NCBI RefSeq assembly: GCF_038595065.1
Contig: NZ_CP152003.1
Coordinates: forward strand, 2,088,001 to 2,152,000
DNA length: 64,000 bases
Source: Sutcliffiella sp. FSL R7-0096
GTDB lineage: Bacteria > Bacillota > Bacilli > Bacillales > Bacillaceae_I
Direction of reading: 5' to 3'
The notes below the pieces were generated by a model. It was not told where the DNA came from and did no database searches. It saw only the letters and a list, made by a program, of their open reading frames with translations. Numbering within the stretch: position 1 is the stretch's first letter; each line of letters begins with the position of its first letter. The position numbers and the translations under genes are program-made. Shown here in pieces: positions 18,156 through 26,114 of the stretch.

Positions 18156-18340
18156 GGCTCTTTTCTCAAAGATTGTTGCTAATTCAACTAGTAAAAAGTC
18201 GGCAATTGGACTTTTTACAGCTTGGATACTCTCGATATGCATGAAATATAATTAGTGTTACAGCGAAAAGAGCACGACAGTAAATAATAATAGGGATGGT
18301 TTAAAAATACGTAAAAGCAACAAAGTTTACGAAAACAGCC
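18156..18340 (+). mobile_element. MITE-like element, family B copy 1
   Basis: A 185-bp non-coding element. It starts GGCTCTTTTCTCAAAGATTG and ends AAAGTTTACGAAAACAGCC; the outer 25 bases of the two ends are inverted repeats matching at 20 of 25 positions. It is flanked by the 8-bp direct repeat TAGAATAA (18148-18155 and 18341-18348), a target-site duplication. Inside, GTAAAAAGTC (18191-18200) pairs perfectly with GACTTTTTAC (18209-18218). GAAAAGAGC (18265-18273) can also pair with the left end. No transposase is encoded. It fills half of the 360-base rplS-lepB gap. Confidence 0.85.
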
Positions 18341-18365
18341 TAGAATAATTAATGGTACATATAGA

Positions 18366-18385
18366 TTCTCGATAACTTACGAGAA
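18366..18385 (+). other. Small hairpin before lepB
   Basis: TTCTCG (18366-18371) and CGAGAA (18380-18385) form a 6-bp stem with an 8-base loop, 28 bases before the lepB start. Role unknown. Confidence 0.4.
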
Positions 18386-18413
18386 ACATAAAGGAAACGG
18401 CGGAGGAACAAAT

Positions 18414-18965
18414 ATGGCACGTTCTAAAAATGAGCTCTGGGAATGGATCAAAGCGTTAGCTATCGCAATAATTTTGGCAGCGGCAATTCGTTATTTCTTT
18501 TTTGCTCCGATTGTGGTGGATGGTGATTCCATGATGCCGACTCTTCATGATCAGGATCGAATGATTGTAAACAAAATAGGTTACAAAATAGGTGAACCGG
18601 ACCGTTTTGACATTGTTGTATTTCATGCCACAGTGGACAAGGACTATATCAAACGTGTCATCGGCTTGCCGGGTGATGAAGTCGAGTATCGGGATGATGT
18701 CCTTTATATCAATGGAAAAGCATACGATGAACCGTATCTGGATGAATTTAAGGCGCAATATCCAGATGGTCCTTTGACAGAGGATTTCACATTGGAAGAA
18801 AAAACAGGTCACAAAGTCGTACCGGAAGGGCATATCTTTGTACTTGGCGATAACCGCAGGTTCAGTAGAGATGGGCGCCATATAGGTACCGTTCCCCAAG
18901 AAGAAGTATTAGGGAAAACAAATATCGTCTACTGGCCAATTTCAGATCTGCGAAGGGTAAAATAA
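18414..18965 (+). CDS. lepB: Type I signal peptidase (SipS/SipT-like)
   Basis: 183 residues, the short Gram-positive form with one N-terminal membrane anchor (about residues 12-31). It removes signal peptides outside the membrane with a Ser/Lys dyad: Ser39 in GDSMMPTL and Lys80 in YIKRVIGLPGDEV. The late GDNRRFSRDGRHIG motif is also present. The ATG follows GGCGGAGGAAC. B. subtilis has no signal peptidase gene at this site. The gene is bracketed by two direct family B repeats, and its stop codon lies inside the target duplication of the second. Confidence 0.95.
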   Translation: MARSKNELWEWIKALAIAIILAAAIRYFFFAPIVVDGDSMMPTLHDQDRMIVNKIGYKIGEPDRFDIVVFHATVDKDYIKRVIGLPGDEVEYRDDVLYINGKAYDEPYLDEFKAQYPDGPLTEDFTLEEKTGHKVVPEGHIFVLGDNRRFSRDGRHIGTVPQEEVLGKTNIVYWPISDLRRVK

Positions 18966-18968
18966 ATA

Positions 18969-19153
18969 GGCTCTTTTCTCAAAGTTTGTTGCTATTTACT
19001 TGTAAAAAGTCGGCAAATTAGATTTTTTTTAGCTTAAATACTCTAAAGGTTGCAAGTAGTATTTTAAAGTACTGTAGGGAAAAGAGCACCACAGTAAGGA
19101 AAATAACGGGTTATGTATGAATACGAAAAGCAACAAAGTTTACGAAAACAGCC
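18969..19153 (+). mobile_element. MITE-like element, family B copy 2
   Basis: 185 bp, the same length and orientation as copy 1. It starts GGCTCTTTTCTCAAAGTTTG and ends AAAGTTTACGAAAACAGCC. The 8-bp direct repeats AATAAATA flank it at 18961-18968 and 19154-19161; the left copy contains the lepB TAA (18963-18965). The internal hairpin is decayed on its right arm (GTAAAAAGTC at 19002-19011, then GATTTTTTTT). It fills most of the 309-base lepB-rbgA gap. Confidence 0.85.
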
Positions 19154-19274
19154 AATAAATATAATATAATAGACAATCAGCTGTTGGTTGGAGCCCAGGG
19201 GGGAATTCAAAAACGGCGTTTGTCAGATACTATAAATAGCTTTAATTGTGCAAGGACTTCAGGAGGCAATTTTC

Positions 19275-20132
19275 ATGACAATACAATGGTTTCCAGGGCA
19301 TATGGCAAAAGCCCGCAGACAAGTGACAGAAAAACTCAAATTGATTGATATCGTATACGAGTTGGTGGATGCGCGTATTCCCGTATCATCCCGGAACCCG
19401 ATGATCGATGAAATCATCTCCAATAAGCCGAGAATCATTCTTTTGAATAAAGCGGATATGGCAGATGCAAAAGTCACGAGAGAGTGGCTGGACTATTTCA
19501 ATTTGCCCGGCTCCACTACAAAAGCAATAGCAATTGATTCACAGACAGGTAAAGGGATTCAGCAGATTGCAACCTTATCCAAAGAACTGCTTAAAGAAAA
19601 ATTCGATAAAATGCAGTCGCGCGGTATCAGGCCAAGAGCAATCAGGGCGTTGATAGTAGGTATCCCTAACGTAGGTAAGTCAACGCTGATCAATAGGCTT
19701 GCTAAGAAAAACATAGCTCAAACCGGCGATAGACCTGGTGTTACCAAAGCTCAGCAATGGGTGAAGGTCGGAAAAGAGCTGGAACTGCTTGATACTCCTG
19801 GAATTCTCTGGCCAAAATTTGAGGATCAGGAGGTCGGCTATCGCTTAGCAACGACTGGGGCGATTAAAGATACGATAATCAACCTTCAAGATATTGCTGT
19901 ATTTGCCCTAAGGTTCTTGACGGACGCATATCCGGAGCGGTTGATGGACCGATATGGACTCGAAGAAATACCAGAAGATATCGTGGAACTTTTTGATGCG
20001 ATAGGCTCTAAACGCGGATGTAAGATGAGTGGTGGGCTAATCGATTATGATAAGACCGCTGAGTTGATTATACGGGAGATCCGTTCCGAGAAACTGGGCA
20101 AGCTCAGTTTGGAAAGACCGGAAAAACTTTAG
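19275..20132 (+). CDS. rbgA: Ribosome biogenesis GTPase RbgA (YlqF)
   Basis: 285 residues (B. subtilis 282). Essential for late 50S assembly, binding the precursor particle that lacks L16. It is a circularly permuted GTPase: NKAD (58-61) comes before the P-loop GIPNVGKS (129-136) and DTPG (173-176). The [15 protein letters not shown] start is diagnostic, so the ATG at 19275 after AGGAGGC is used rather than an upstream in-frame codon at 19248. A terminator follows at once. Confidence 0.96.
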   Translation: MTIQWFPGHMAKARRQVTEKLKLIDIVYELVDARIPVSSRNPMIDEIISNKPRIILLNKADMADAKVTREWLDYFNLPGSTTKAIAIDSQTGKGIQQIATLSKELLKEKFDKMQSRGIRPRAIRALIVGIPNVGKSTLINRLAKKNIAQTGDRPGVTKAQQWVKVGKELELLDTPGILWPKFEDQEVGYRLATTGAIKDTIINLQDIAVFALRFLTDAYPERLMDRYGLEEIPEDIVELFDAIGSKRGCKMSGGLIDYDKTAELIIREIRSEKLGKLSLERPEKL

Positions 20133-20163
20133 AAAAAGGCTGTTATCATGCAGCCTTTTTCTT
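20133..20163 (+). terminator. Terminator after rbgA
   Basis: AAAAAGGCTG (20133-20142) pairs with CAGCCTTTTT (20151-20160) around an 8-base loop. The A and T runs make it potentially bidirectional. Confidence 0.85.
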
Positions 20164-20185
20164 TTGGGGAAATGGAGTTAAATAC

Positions 20186-20956
20186 ATGGAAAAGAAGTCG
20201 ATAAAAGAAATAGAGAGAATGCTGGTTGGAATTGAAAGTGAAAAAGACCCTTTCCTTTTATCCATCAGAGAGGACGAGCGGAAAGGCGTCCAAGCCCTTC
20301 TGAAAAGGTGGGAAAAGAGAAGATTGGAAAAGGAGCAGCTTCTCGAGCAGTTTGAAGAAATGAAAAAATATGAACTTCTTCATTGGGAAAGAGGGTGCCA
20401 GTATATCGCCGGCATTGACGAAGTGGGACGCGGTCCTCTCGCAGGACCAGTGATAGCTGCTGCCGTTATTCTGCCGAAAGATTTTTACCTGCCGGGACTT
20501 ACTGACTCCAAGAAGCTGAGTGCGCAAAAAAGGGAACACTTTTTCCACTATATTAAAGAACATGCTATCAGCTACGGGATAGGCATAATAGATTCAAAAA
20601 GAATTGATGAAGTCAATATTTATGAAGCCACAAAGCTTGCGATGATGGAAGCGGTGGAAAATCTCCACCATATACCTGACCATCTATTGATTGATGCGAT
20701 GAAGTTGGATCTTGACATGGAGCAGACCTCCATTATAAAAGGGGATGCAACCAGCATATCCATTGCTGCAGCCTCTGTGCTGGCAAAAGAGACAAGGGAT
20801 ACATACATGAAGGACCTTGCACATGAATTTCCGCAGTATGGATTTGAAAAAAATATGGGATATGGTACACAGGAGCATCTTCTTGCTTTACATGAGGTAG
20901 GGGTGACCCGAGAGCACCGTCAATCATTTTCACCGGTAAAAGAAATGGTGGACTAA
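20186..20956 (+). CDS. rnhB: Ribonuclease HII
   Basis: 256 residues (B. subtilis 255). Cleaves RNA in RNA-DNA hybrids and removes single ribonucleotides from DNA. The GIDEVGRGPLAGPV motif carries the first catalytic acids. DSKKLS, LIDAMKLDL and KGDATSISIAAASVLAKETRD complete the site. It has the N-terminal extension of about 70 residues typical of Bacillus RnhB. Followed 17 bases later by ylqG. Confidence 0.96.
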   Translation: MEKKSIKEIERMLVGIESEKDPFLLSIREDERKGVQALLKRWEKRRLEKEQLLEQFEEMKKYELLHWERGCQYIAGIDEVGRGPLAGPVIAAAVILPKDFYLPGLTDSKKLSAQKREHFFHYIKEHAISYGIGIIDSKRIDEVNIYEATKLAMMEAVENLHHIPDHLLIDAMKLDLDMEQTSIIKGDATSISIAAASVLAKETRDTYMKDLAHEFPQYGFEKNMGYGTQEHLLALHEVGVTREHRQSFSPVKEMVD

Positions 20957-20973
20957 AGAAAAAGGAGTTAGCT

Positions 20974-22086
20974 ATGAATATCTGGCAATTGATCCAGCAT
21001 AAAGTAACTGCTACACAAAATATGTCTTCATTCAACAGGCCTCCCTCATTAGTTGAAAAAGATACTGGAGTTATGTCAACTGCCTTATCAACGGAGAAAT
21101 CAGCACCTCCTCAAACAACACAGGAACGCATTCAGGCAATCTTTTCACAAAAAGGGGATAATACGCTTACTGGCACTATTAGAGAACTTGTATCGGTGAT
21201 AGACCGCCTGCCAACGGTTGATAAGGAGAGAGCCATAGAATTGCTGAAAGTGCTTTCTAACCGGACCGGAATCACGAACATCCCTGAAAAGTTGCAAATG
21301 ATCCTATCAAGTTTAGCTGATAATGAGACAACCTTACAGACACTAGCAAAAGTGGAAACAAGTCTCCGGAACCTAACCATGCCAACACCTGCACAGCAAA
21401 AGCTTATGGAAGTCATTCAACAAATGCAACAGCCGCTAACAATCCATACAAAAAAGGAAGCGTTGCAATTTATCAGGCATGCATTGTCCTTGCTGGGTCT
21501 AGACTTTGAAAAAGGTCTAAATGATATGATGCGGCAGGGGCAGCCTTTTTCTGAGGAGAAAGTAGGGCGGTTAAAACCTTTATTGATGAATTATTTACAA
21601 CAAGTGGAAACTCCTGAAGAGAAAGCGGCGATTACACAGCTCCTTTCCAGATTGACTAGTTTCCAACTGCTTTCAAGGGAAGAAGGTAATCTTCAACATA
21701 TCTTTTTACCACTCCCGATTAAAATGCATGAAGAAGCGAAGGAATGGTATGTACATCTAAGCTCCAAGAAAAAAGAAGGTATGCTTGATCCGGATTATTG
21801 TCGTGTTGTCTTTCTGTTAGATATGCCTGTATTTTCTTCTGTGATGGTGGATGTATTCATCCAACAAAAAGTGGTCAGTATATCCTTACATCATTCCTAT
21901 CAGGGGATGGAGGAATTGTTAGAAAAAAGCTCATCGCTTCTTAGGAAGAGCCTATCCGTTAAAGGTTTTACTTTAAGCGCCATTAAAGCGGAGTGGAAGG
22001 AGCAGGAGAAAAAACCTGGTATACCTGTTGATTTTCTGAAGGCAATTCTTCATCCTAATGAGAAAGGATTGGATGTAAAAATATGA
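20974..22086 (+). CDS. ylqG: YlqG-like protein, possible FliK-type relative
   Basis: 370 residues with no signal peptide or membrane segment. The N-terminal two thirds are low in hydrophobic patterning and rich in Gln, Thr, Ser and Lys. The last 120 residues (from LPLPIKMHEEAKEWYVHL) look like the folded C-terminal domain of FliK: alternating strands, then a helix near ELLEKSSSLLRKSL followed by KGFTLSAIKAEW. Position between rnhB and the FlhB-like ylqH matches B. subtilis ylqG. It overlaps ylqH by 4 bases (ATGA). Function unproven; the FliK link is inference from pattern and partner. Confidence 0.75.
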   Translation: MNIWQLIQHKVTATQNMSSFNRPPSLVEKDTGVMSTALSTEKSAPPQTTQERIQAIFSQKGDNTLTGTIRELVSVIDRLPTVDKERAIELLKVLSNRTGITNIPEKLQMILSSLADNETTLQTLAKVETSLRNLTMPTPAQQKLMEVIQQMQQPLTIHTKKEALQFIRHALSLLGLDFEKGLNDMMRQGQPFSEEKVGRLKPLLMNYLQQVETPEEKAAITQLLSRLTSFQLLSREEGNLQHIFLPLPIKMHEEAKEWYVHLSSKKKEGMLDPDYCRVVFLLDMPVFSSVMVDVFIQQKVVSISLHHSYQGMEELLEKSSSLLRKSLSVKGFTLSAIKAEWKEQEKKPGIPVDFLKAILHPNEKGLDVKI

Positions 22087-22370
22087 AAGAGCACCTAGAC
22101 AAGAGGAAAAAAGCAGTTGCTATAAAATATGACCAGGCGAAAACAGTTGCCCCTGTTGTTAAAGCGAAAGGTGCAGGAATTATTGCAGAAAATATTTTGG
22201 AAGAGGCAATAAAACATAATGTTCCGGTCCAGGAAGACAAGGCGCTTTTGGAGATCTTGATAGAACTCGAACTGAATGAAACCATCCCTGAAGAGTTATA
22301 TGAAGTGGTAGCAGAGGTTCTAGCGTATGTTTACAACCTCCATGAAGTAGCCGTAAAGAATGTGAAATAA
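22083..22370 (+). CDS. ylqH: FlhB C-terminal-domain-like protein YlqH
   Basis: 95 residues that align with the cytoplasmic C-terminal domain of FlhB just after its NPTH autocleavage site. KAVAIKYDQAKTVAPVVKAKG here corresponds to YAIALKYDAEKGDAPIVLAKG in flhB of this window, and AEVLAYVYNL to AEILAYVYRL. There are no membrane segments and no NPTH. Such free FlhB-C paralogues (FlhX-like) are known elsewhere and may substitute for the cleaved domain. Coupled to ylqG, so the pair mirrors FliK plus the FlhB switch. Confidence 0.85.
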   Translation: MKEHLDKRKKAVAIKYDQAKTVAPVVKAKGAGIIAENILEEAIKHNVPVQEDKALLEILIELELNETIPEELYEVVAEVLAYVYNLHEVAVKNVK

Positions 22371-22497
22371 TCCACGTGAAAGTTTTTCAGCATAATGAAA
22401 GAAGATTGAATTATCTGTCAAATTGTACACGTTTTTGCGTTATATGTTGGTTTTGTCGACATAATCAGATGTCAATCTATTAATTTTTTGAAAATAG

Positions 22498-22503
22498 TAT
22501 AAT
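22498..22503 (+). promoter_or_regulatory. -10 element upstream of sucC
   Basis: A perfect TATAAT at 22498-22503, preceded by an AT-rich tract without a good -35. A second TATAAT lies at 22568-22573, closer to the gene. Which is used cannot be told from sequence. Confidence 0.35.
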
Positions 22504-22545
22504 ATTTTTGCAGAAAGGTAGACATTTGTCAGTGCATTTAATAAA

Positions 22546-22560
22546 ATGAAAGCGCAGTCT
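22546..22560. promoter_or_regulatory. cre-like CcpA site before sucC
   Basis: ATGAAAGCGCAGTCT fits the degenerate cre consensus WTGNAANCGNWNNCW at every position. It lies between the two candidate -10 elements and 46 bases before the sucC start, consistent with carbon catabolite repression of the TCA step. Inference only. Confidence 0.55.
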
Positions 22561-22605
22561 ATTTTTATATAATGTTCTGTTATACATAAGATTGGAGGAT
22601 GGGAA

Positions 22606-23766
22606 ATGAATATCCATGAATATCAAGGAAAAGAGATCCTCAGAAAATACGGGGTAGCTGTTCCAAACGGCCGTGTAGCATTTACTGTGGAAGAAGCAGT
22701 TGAAGCTGCAAAAGAACTAGGAACACAAGTTTGTGTAGTGAAGGCGCAAATTCACGCAGGTGGCCGCGGTAAAGCGGGCGGTGTGAAAGTTGCCAAGAAC
22801 TTGGATGAAGTTCGTGAATACGCGGGTGAAATTCTAGGCAAAACGTTAATTACTCATCAAACTGGTCCAGAAGGTAAGGAAGTAAAACGCTTACTTATCG
22901 AAGAAGGGTGCGACATCAAGAAAGAATACTATATCGGACTTGTTTTAGACCGTGCAACTTCCCGAGTTGTGTTAATGGCATCTGAAGAAGGCGGTACAGA
23001 AATTGAAGAAGTGGCAGAGCAAACGCCTGAAAAAATCTTCAAAGAGGTAGTGGATCCAGTTGTAGGTTTAACTGGCTTCCAAGCTCGCCGTATTGCATTT
23101 AACATCAACATTCCGAAAGAATTGGTTGGACAAGCAGTTAAATTCATGATGAGCCTATACACTGCATTTGTGGAAAAGGACTGCTCTATCGCAGAAATCA
23201 ATCCTCTAGTGGTTACAGGTGATGCGAAGGTAATGGCACTGGATGCGAAGCTTAACTTTGATGCTAATGCTCTATACCGTCATAAGGACATCGTAGAATA
23301 CCGTGATTTGGAAGAAGAAGATGCAAAAGAAATCGAAGCTTCCAAATACGATCTAAGCTATATTTCACTTGATGGAAACATCGGATGTATGGTAAATGGT
23401 GCCGGTCTTGCGATGGCAACTATGGATATTATCAAACATTATGGTGGAGACCCTGCTAACTTCCTGGACGTTGGGGGCGGAGCAACTGCTGAGAAAGTAA
23501 CAGAAGCTTTCAAGATTATCCTTTCTGATGATAATGTAAAAGGAATTTTCGTTAACATTTTCGGTGGAATCATGAAGTGTGACATCATCGCTACAGGTGT
23601 TGTGGAAGCAGCGAAACAAGTAGGACTTGAAGTTCCTCTAGTGGTACGTTTGGAAGGTACAAACGTAGACTTAGGGAAACAAATCTTACGTGAGTCTGGC
23701 TTAAACATCGTAGCAGCAGAATCCATGGCTGATGGTGCACAAAAAATCGTAGCGCAAGTAGGATAA
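22606..23766 (+). CDS. sucC: Succinyl-CoA synthetase (ADP-forming), beta subunit
   Basis: 386 residues, standard length. With SucD it interconverts succinyl-CoA and succinate with formation of ATP or GTP in the TCA cycle. The ATP-grasp domain is at the N-terminus ([28 protein letters not shown]), and the C-terminal CoA-ligase domain holds FLDVGGGAT and [11 protein letters not shown]. The ATG follows TTGGAGGATG. sucD starts 18 bases after the stop. Confidence 0.97.
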   Translation: MNIHEYQGKEILRKYGVAVPNGRVAFTVEEAVEAAKELGTQVCVVKAQIHAGGRGKAGGVKVAKNLDEVREYAGEILGKTLITHQTGPEGKEVKRLLIEEGCDIKKEYYIGLVLDRATSRVVLMASEEGGTEIEEVAEQTPEKIFKEVVDPVVGLTGFQARRIAFNINIPKELVGQAVKFMMSLYTAFVEKDCSIAEINPLVVTGDAKVMALDAKLNFDANALYRHKDIVEYRDLEEEDAKEIEASKYDLSYISLDGNIGCMVNGAGLAMATMDIIKHYGGDPANFLDVGGGATAEKVTEAFKIILSDDNVKGIFVNIFGGIMKCDIIATGVVEAAKQVGLEVPLVVRLEGTNVDLGKQILRESGLNIVAAESMADGAQKIVAQVG

Positions 23767-23784
23767 GAAAGGCAGGGGACATTC

Positions 23785-24687
23785 ATGAGTGTATTCATTA
23801 ATAAAGATACAAAAGTAATCGTACAAGGTATTACTGGTTCCACAGCGTTGTTCCATACAAAGCAAATGCTTGAGTATGGTACACAAATCGTTGGCGGGGT
23901 TACACCAGGTAAGGGCGGCACTGAAGTTGAAGGTGTACCTGTATTCAATACAGTAGAAGAAGCTGTCAAAGCTACTGGTGCAAATGCATCTGTCATCTAT
24001 GTACCGGCTCCATTTGCTGCAGATGCAATCATGGAAGCGGTAGATTCTGAGCTTGACTTGGCTATTTGTATTACTGAGCATATTCCTGTACTTGATATGG
24101 TAAAAGTGAAGCGTTATATGGAAGGGAAGAAGACTCGTCTAGTTGGTCCTAACTGCCCTGGCGTTATCACTCCTGGCGAGTGTAAAATCGGAATTATGCC
24201 TGGTTATATCCACACTAAAGGCCATGTTGGGGTCGTTTCCCGTTCTGGTACATTAACGTACGAAGCGGTTCACCAATTATCTCAAGAAGGCATCGGTCAA
24301 TCTACTGCAGTAGGTATCGGTGGAGACCCGGTTAACGGAACTGATTTCATTGATGTATTAAAAGCATTCAATGAAGATGAAGATACTTATGCAGTTATCA
24401 TGATCGGTGAAATCGGCGGAACAGCTGAAGAAGAAGCGGCTCTTTGGGTAAAAGAGAACATGACTAAACCTGTTGTCGGCTTCATCGGCGGTCGTACTGC
24501 ACCTCCTGGTAAACGTATGGGTCACGCAGGAGCAATCATCTCCGGCGGTAAAGGTACTGCAGATGAGAAGATTCGTGTGATGAATGAGTGTGGCATTGAA
24601 GTAGCAGATACTCCATCTGTTATGGGTGAAACACTTATTAAAGTCATCAAGGAACAAGGCATTTACGACAAATGTAAAACACATTGA
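23785..24687 (+). CDS. sucD: Succinyl-CoA synthetase, alpha subunit
   Basis: 300 residues, standard length. Binds CoA in an N-terminal Rossmann domain ([20 protein letters not shown]) and carries the phosphorylated histidine in [17 protein letters not shown]. The signature [20 protein letters not shown] is complete. Operon with sucC, ending in a 9-bp hairpin. Confidence 0.97.
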   Translation: MSVFINKDTKVIVQGITGSTALFHTKQMLEYGTQIVGGVTPGKGGTEVEGVPVFNTVEEAVKATGANASVIYVPAPFAADAIMEAVDSELDLAICITEHIPVLDMVKVKRYMEGKKTRLVGPNCPGVITPGECKIGIMPGYIHTKGHVGVVSRSGTLTYEAVHQLSQEGIGQSTAVGIGGDPVNGTDFIDVLKAFNEDEDTYAVIMIGEIGGTAEEEAALWVKENMTKPVVGFIGGRTAPPGKRMGHAGAIISGGKGTADEKIRVMNECGIEVADTPSVMGETLIKVIKEQGIYDKCKTH

Positions 24688-24700
24688 TAGATCAGAAAGT

Positions 24701-24729
24701 GGGATAGTCGAGCAGACTATCCCTATTTC
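24701..24729 (+). terminator. Terminator after sucD
   Basis: GGGATAGTC (24701-24709) pairs with GACTATCCC (24715-24723) around GAGCA, followed by TATTTCT. Good stem, weak T-run. Confidence 0.7.
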
Positions 24730-24763
24730 TGTTTAATTAAAAGCGGAAGAGGTGCATCATTTT

Positions 24764-25651
24764 ATGCAATTGTTGAAAGAGAGATTAATAACCCTTCACC
24801 ATTGTCCCCAACTAAGCTGCAAAACCATAAAACACCTTCTTAGACACGACCCTACGTTAGAAAATCTTTATAAGCACGCCCCATCAGATATTGCTTCCTT
24901 TTTCTCCATCAACCACCAACAGGCAGACGCAATCCACCAGTTCATAAGAATAAATAACATGGTTAAACTCCATTCCATTTATAAGGAGCAAAATATCCAA
25001 CTAATTACCATATTCGATCATGAATATCCTTCACTTTTAAAGGAAATCTACGATCCTCCTCTTGTATTATATCTGAAAGGCAACCAGCATCTATTGAATA
25101 CTAGGAAGCTAGGGGTGGTAGGTGCAAGGAATATGTCTTCCTATGGGAGAGAGGCACTAGGGTCATTGATACCCCCACTTATAAGAGAGAATTTTACGAT
25201 AGTCAGTGGGTTGGCAAAAGGGGTAGACATCCATGCACATTGTCTAGCGATGAAAATGAAGGGGAATACGATCGCTGTTCTTGGAAGCGGTATATTCAAC
25301 ATTTACCCCAAAGAGCATAAGGAACTTGCATATTCCATATCTCAACATCATCTCCTCCTTTCAGAATATCCTCCATATACTGCTCCAACAAAATGGAATT
25401 TTCCGATGAGAAACCGCATTATCAGTGGATTAAGTGAAGGTGTGATTGTGGTCGAAGCCAAAGAGAAAAGCGGGTCCCTCATAACCGCCGATCAAGCGAT
25501 GGATCAGGGAAGAGAGGTATTCGCAGTGCCAGGATCAATTCTTTCGGAAACCTCAAAAGGAACGAACTCTTTGATAAAGCAAGGAGCAAAGCTTGTTGCA
25601 GATACAAATGATATTCTTGAAGAATTAAATGGCTTTAAATCGGTTAATTAA
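24764..25651 (+). CDS. dprA: DNA-processing protein DprA (Smf)
   Basis: 295 residues from the ATG at 24764 (AGAGGTG upstream); a GTG at 24752 would add four residues. Binds single-stranded DNA taken up in competence and loads RecA. The N-terminal part resembles a SAM-like helical domain. The Rossmann-like DprA domain has GARNMSSYGREAL, SGLAKGVDIHAH, NFPMRNRIISGLSEGVIVVEA and SGSLITADQAMDQGR. Its usual neighbours sucD and topA are present. Confidence 0.95.
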   Translation: MQLLKERLITLHHCPQLSCKTIKHLLRHDPTLENLYKHAPSDIASFFSINHQQADAIHQFIRINNMVKLHSIYKEQNIQLITIFDHEYPSLLKEIYDPPLVLYLKGNQHLLNTRKLGVVGARNMSSYGREALGSLIPPLIRENFTIVSGLAKGVDIHAHCLAMKMKGNTIAVLGSGIFNIYPKEHKELAYSISQHHLLLSEYPPYTAPTKWNFPMRNRIISGLSEGVIVVEAKEKSGSLITADQAMDQGREVFAVPGSILSETSKGTNSLIKQGAKLVADTNDILEELNGFKSVN

Positions 25652-26114
25652 AATAAAATTCAAATAAATTACACGGAAGTGACAAAAAACTTTCACTTTT
25701 TTGATAGAATTTTTGATTTTCACTTTACAAATGAATATATGTCTATATTATTATAGGGTACAATGATATTGCGGATTGTACCTTCTTTAATTCCTACATT
25801 TTTTAAACTCACTTTCATCTACAGCACGACAAAAGTTAAGTAAGTCGAGTATATAAAGTACATTCTGTGTCTACATATAATACATAAGGTTTAACGTAAT
25901 GTTTATGGAATGGGAAACTAGGAAAATAGAATAAATACGAACAGTCCTGTTTGACAAAGTGTTACATAATATTTGATAATGGTGAAGATTTCTAACGGGA
26001 ATGAATAAAAAAACCTTAACATACCTAAAAAATTAAACATAGAAGCTAAAAACTTTGAGAAAACTCTACACCATGTTTTTTCTAAGAATTTACCCTCTTG
26101 AGGAGGATTATTGA
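25652..26114 (+). other. 463-base gap before topA, promoters only
   Basis: A strongly AT-rich gap with no supported open frame, repeat or terminator. It holds two promoter-like pairs. TTTACA (25724-25729) with TATTAT (25746-25751) has a 16-base spacer. TTGACA (25951-25956) with GATAAT (25975-25980) has an 18-base spacer. The second would leave an untranslated leader of about 125 bases before topA. Confidence 0.5.
25951..25980 (+). promoter_or_regulatory. Probable sigma-A promoter of topA
   Basis: TTGACA (25951-25956), an 18-base spacer and GATAAT (25975-25980), 135 bases before the topA start. Confidence 0.6.

Noticed and set aside
18156-19161. Family B pair around lepB as a complete composite transposon
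   Set aside because: No transposase gene, and each copy has its own different target duplication, so they inserted separately.
25652-26114. Riboswitch or small RNA in the long topA leader
   Set aside because: AT-rich with no recognisable aptamer core or strong hairpin; only promoter-like elements are supportable.
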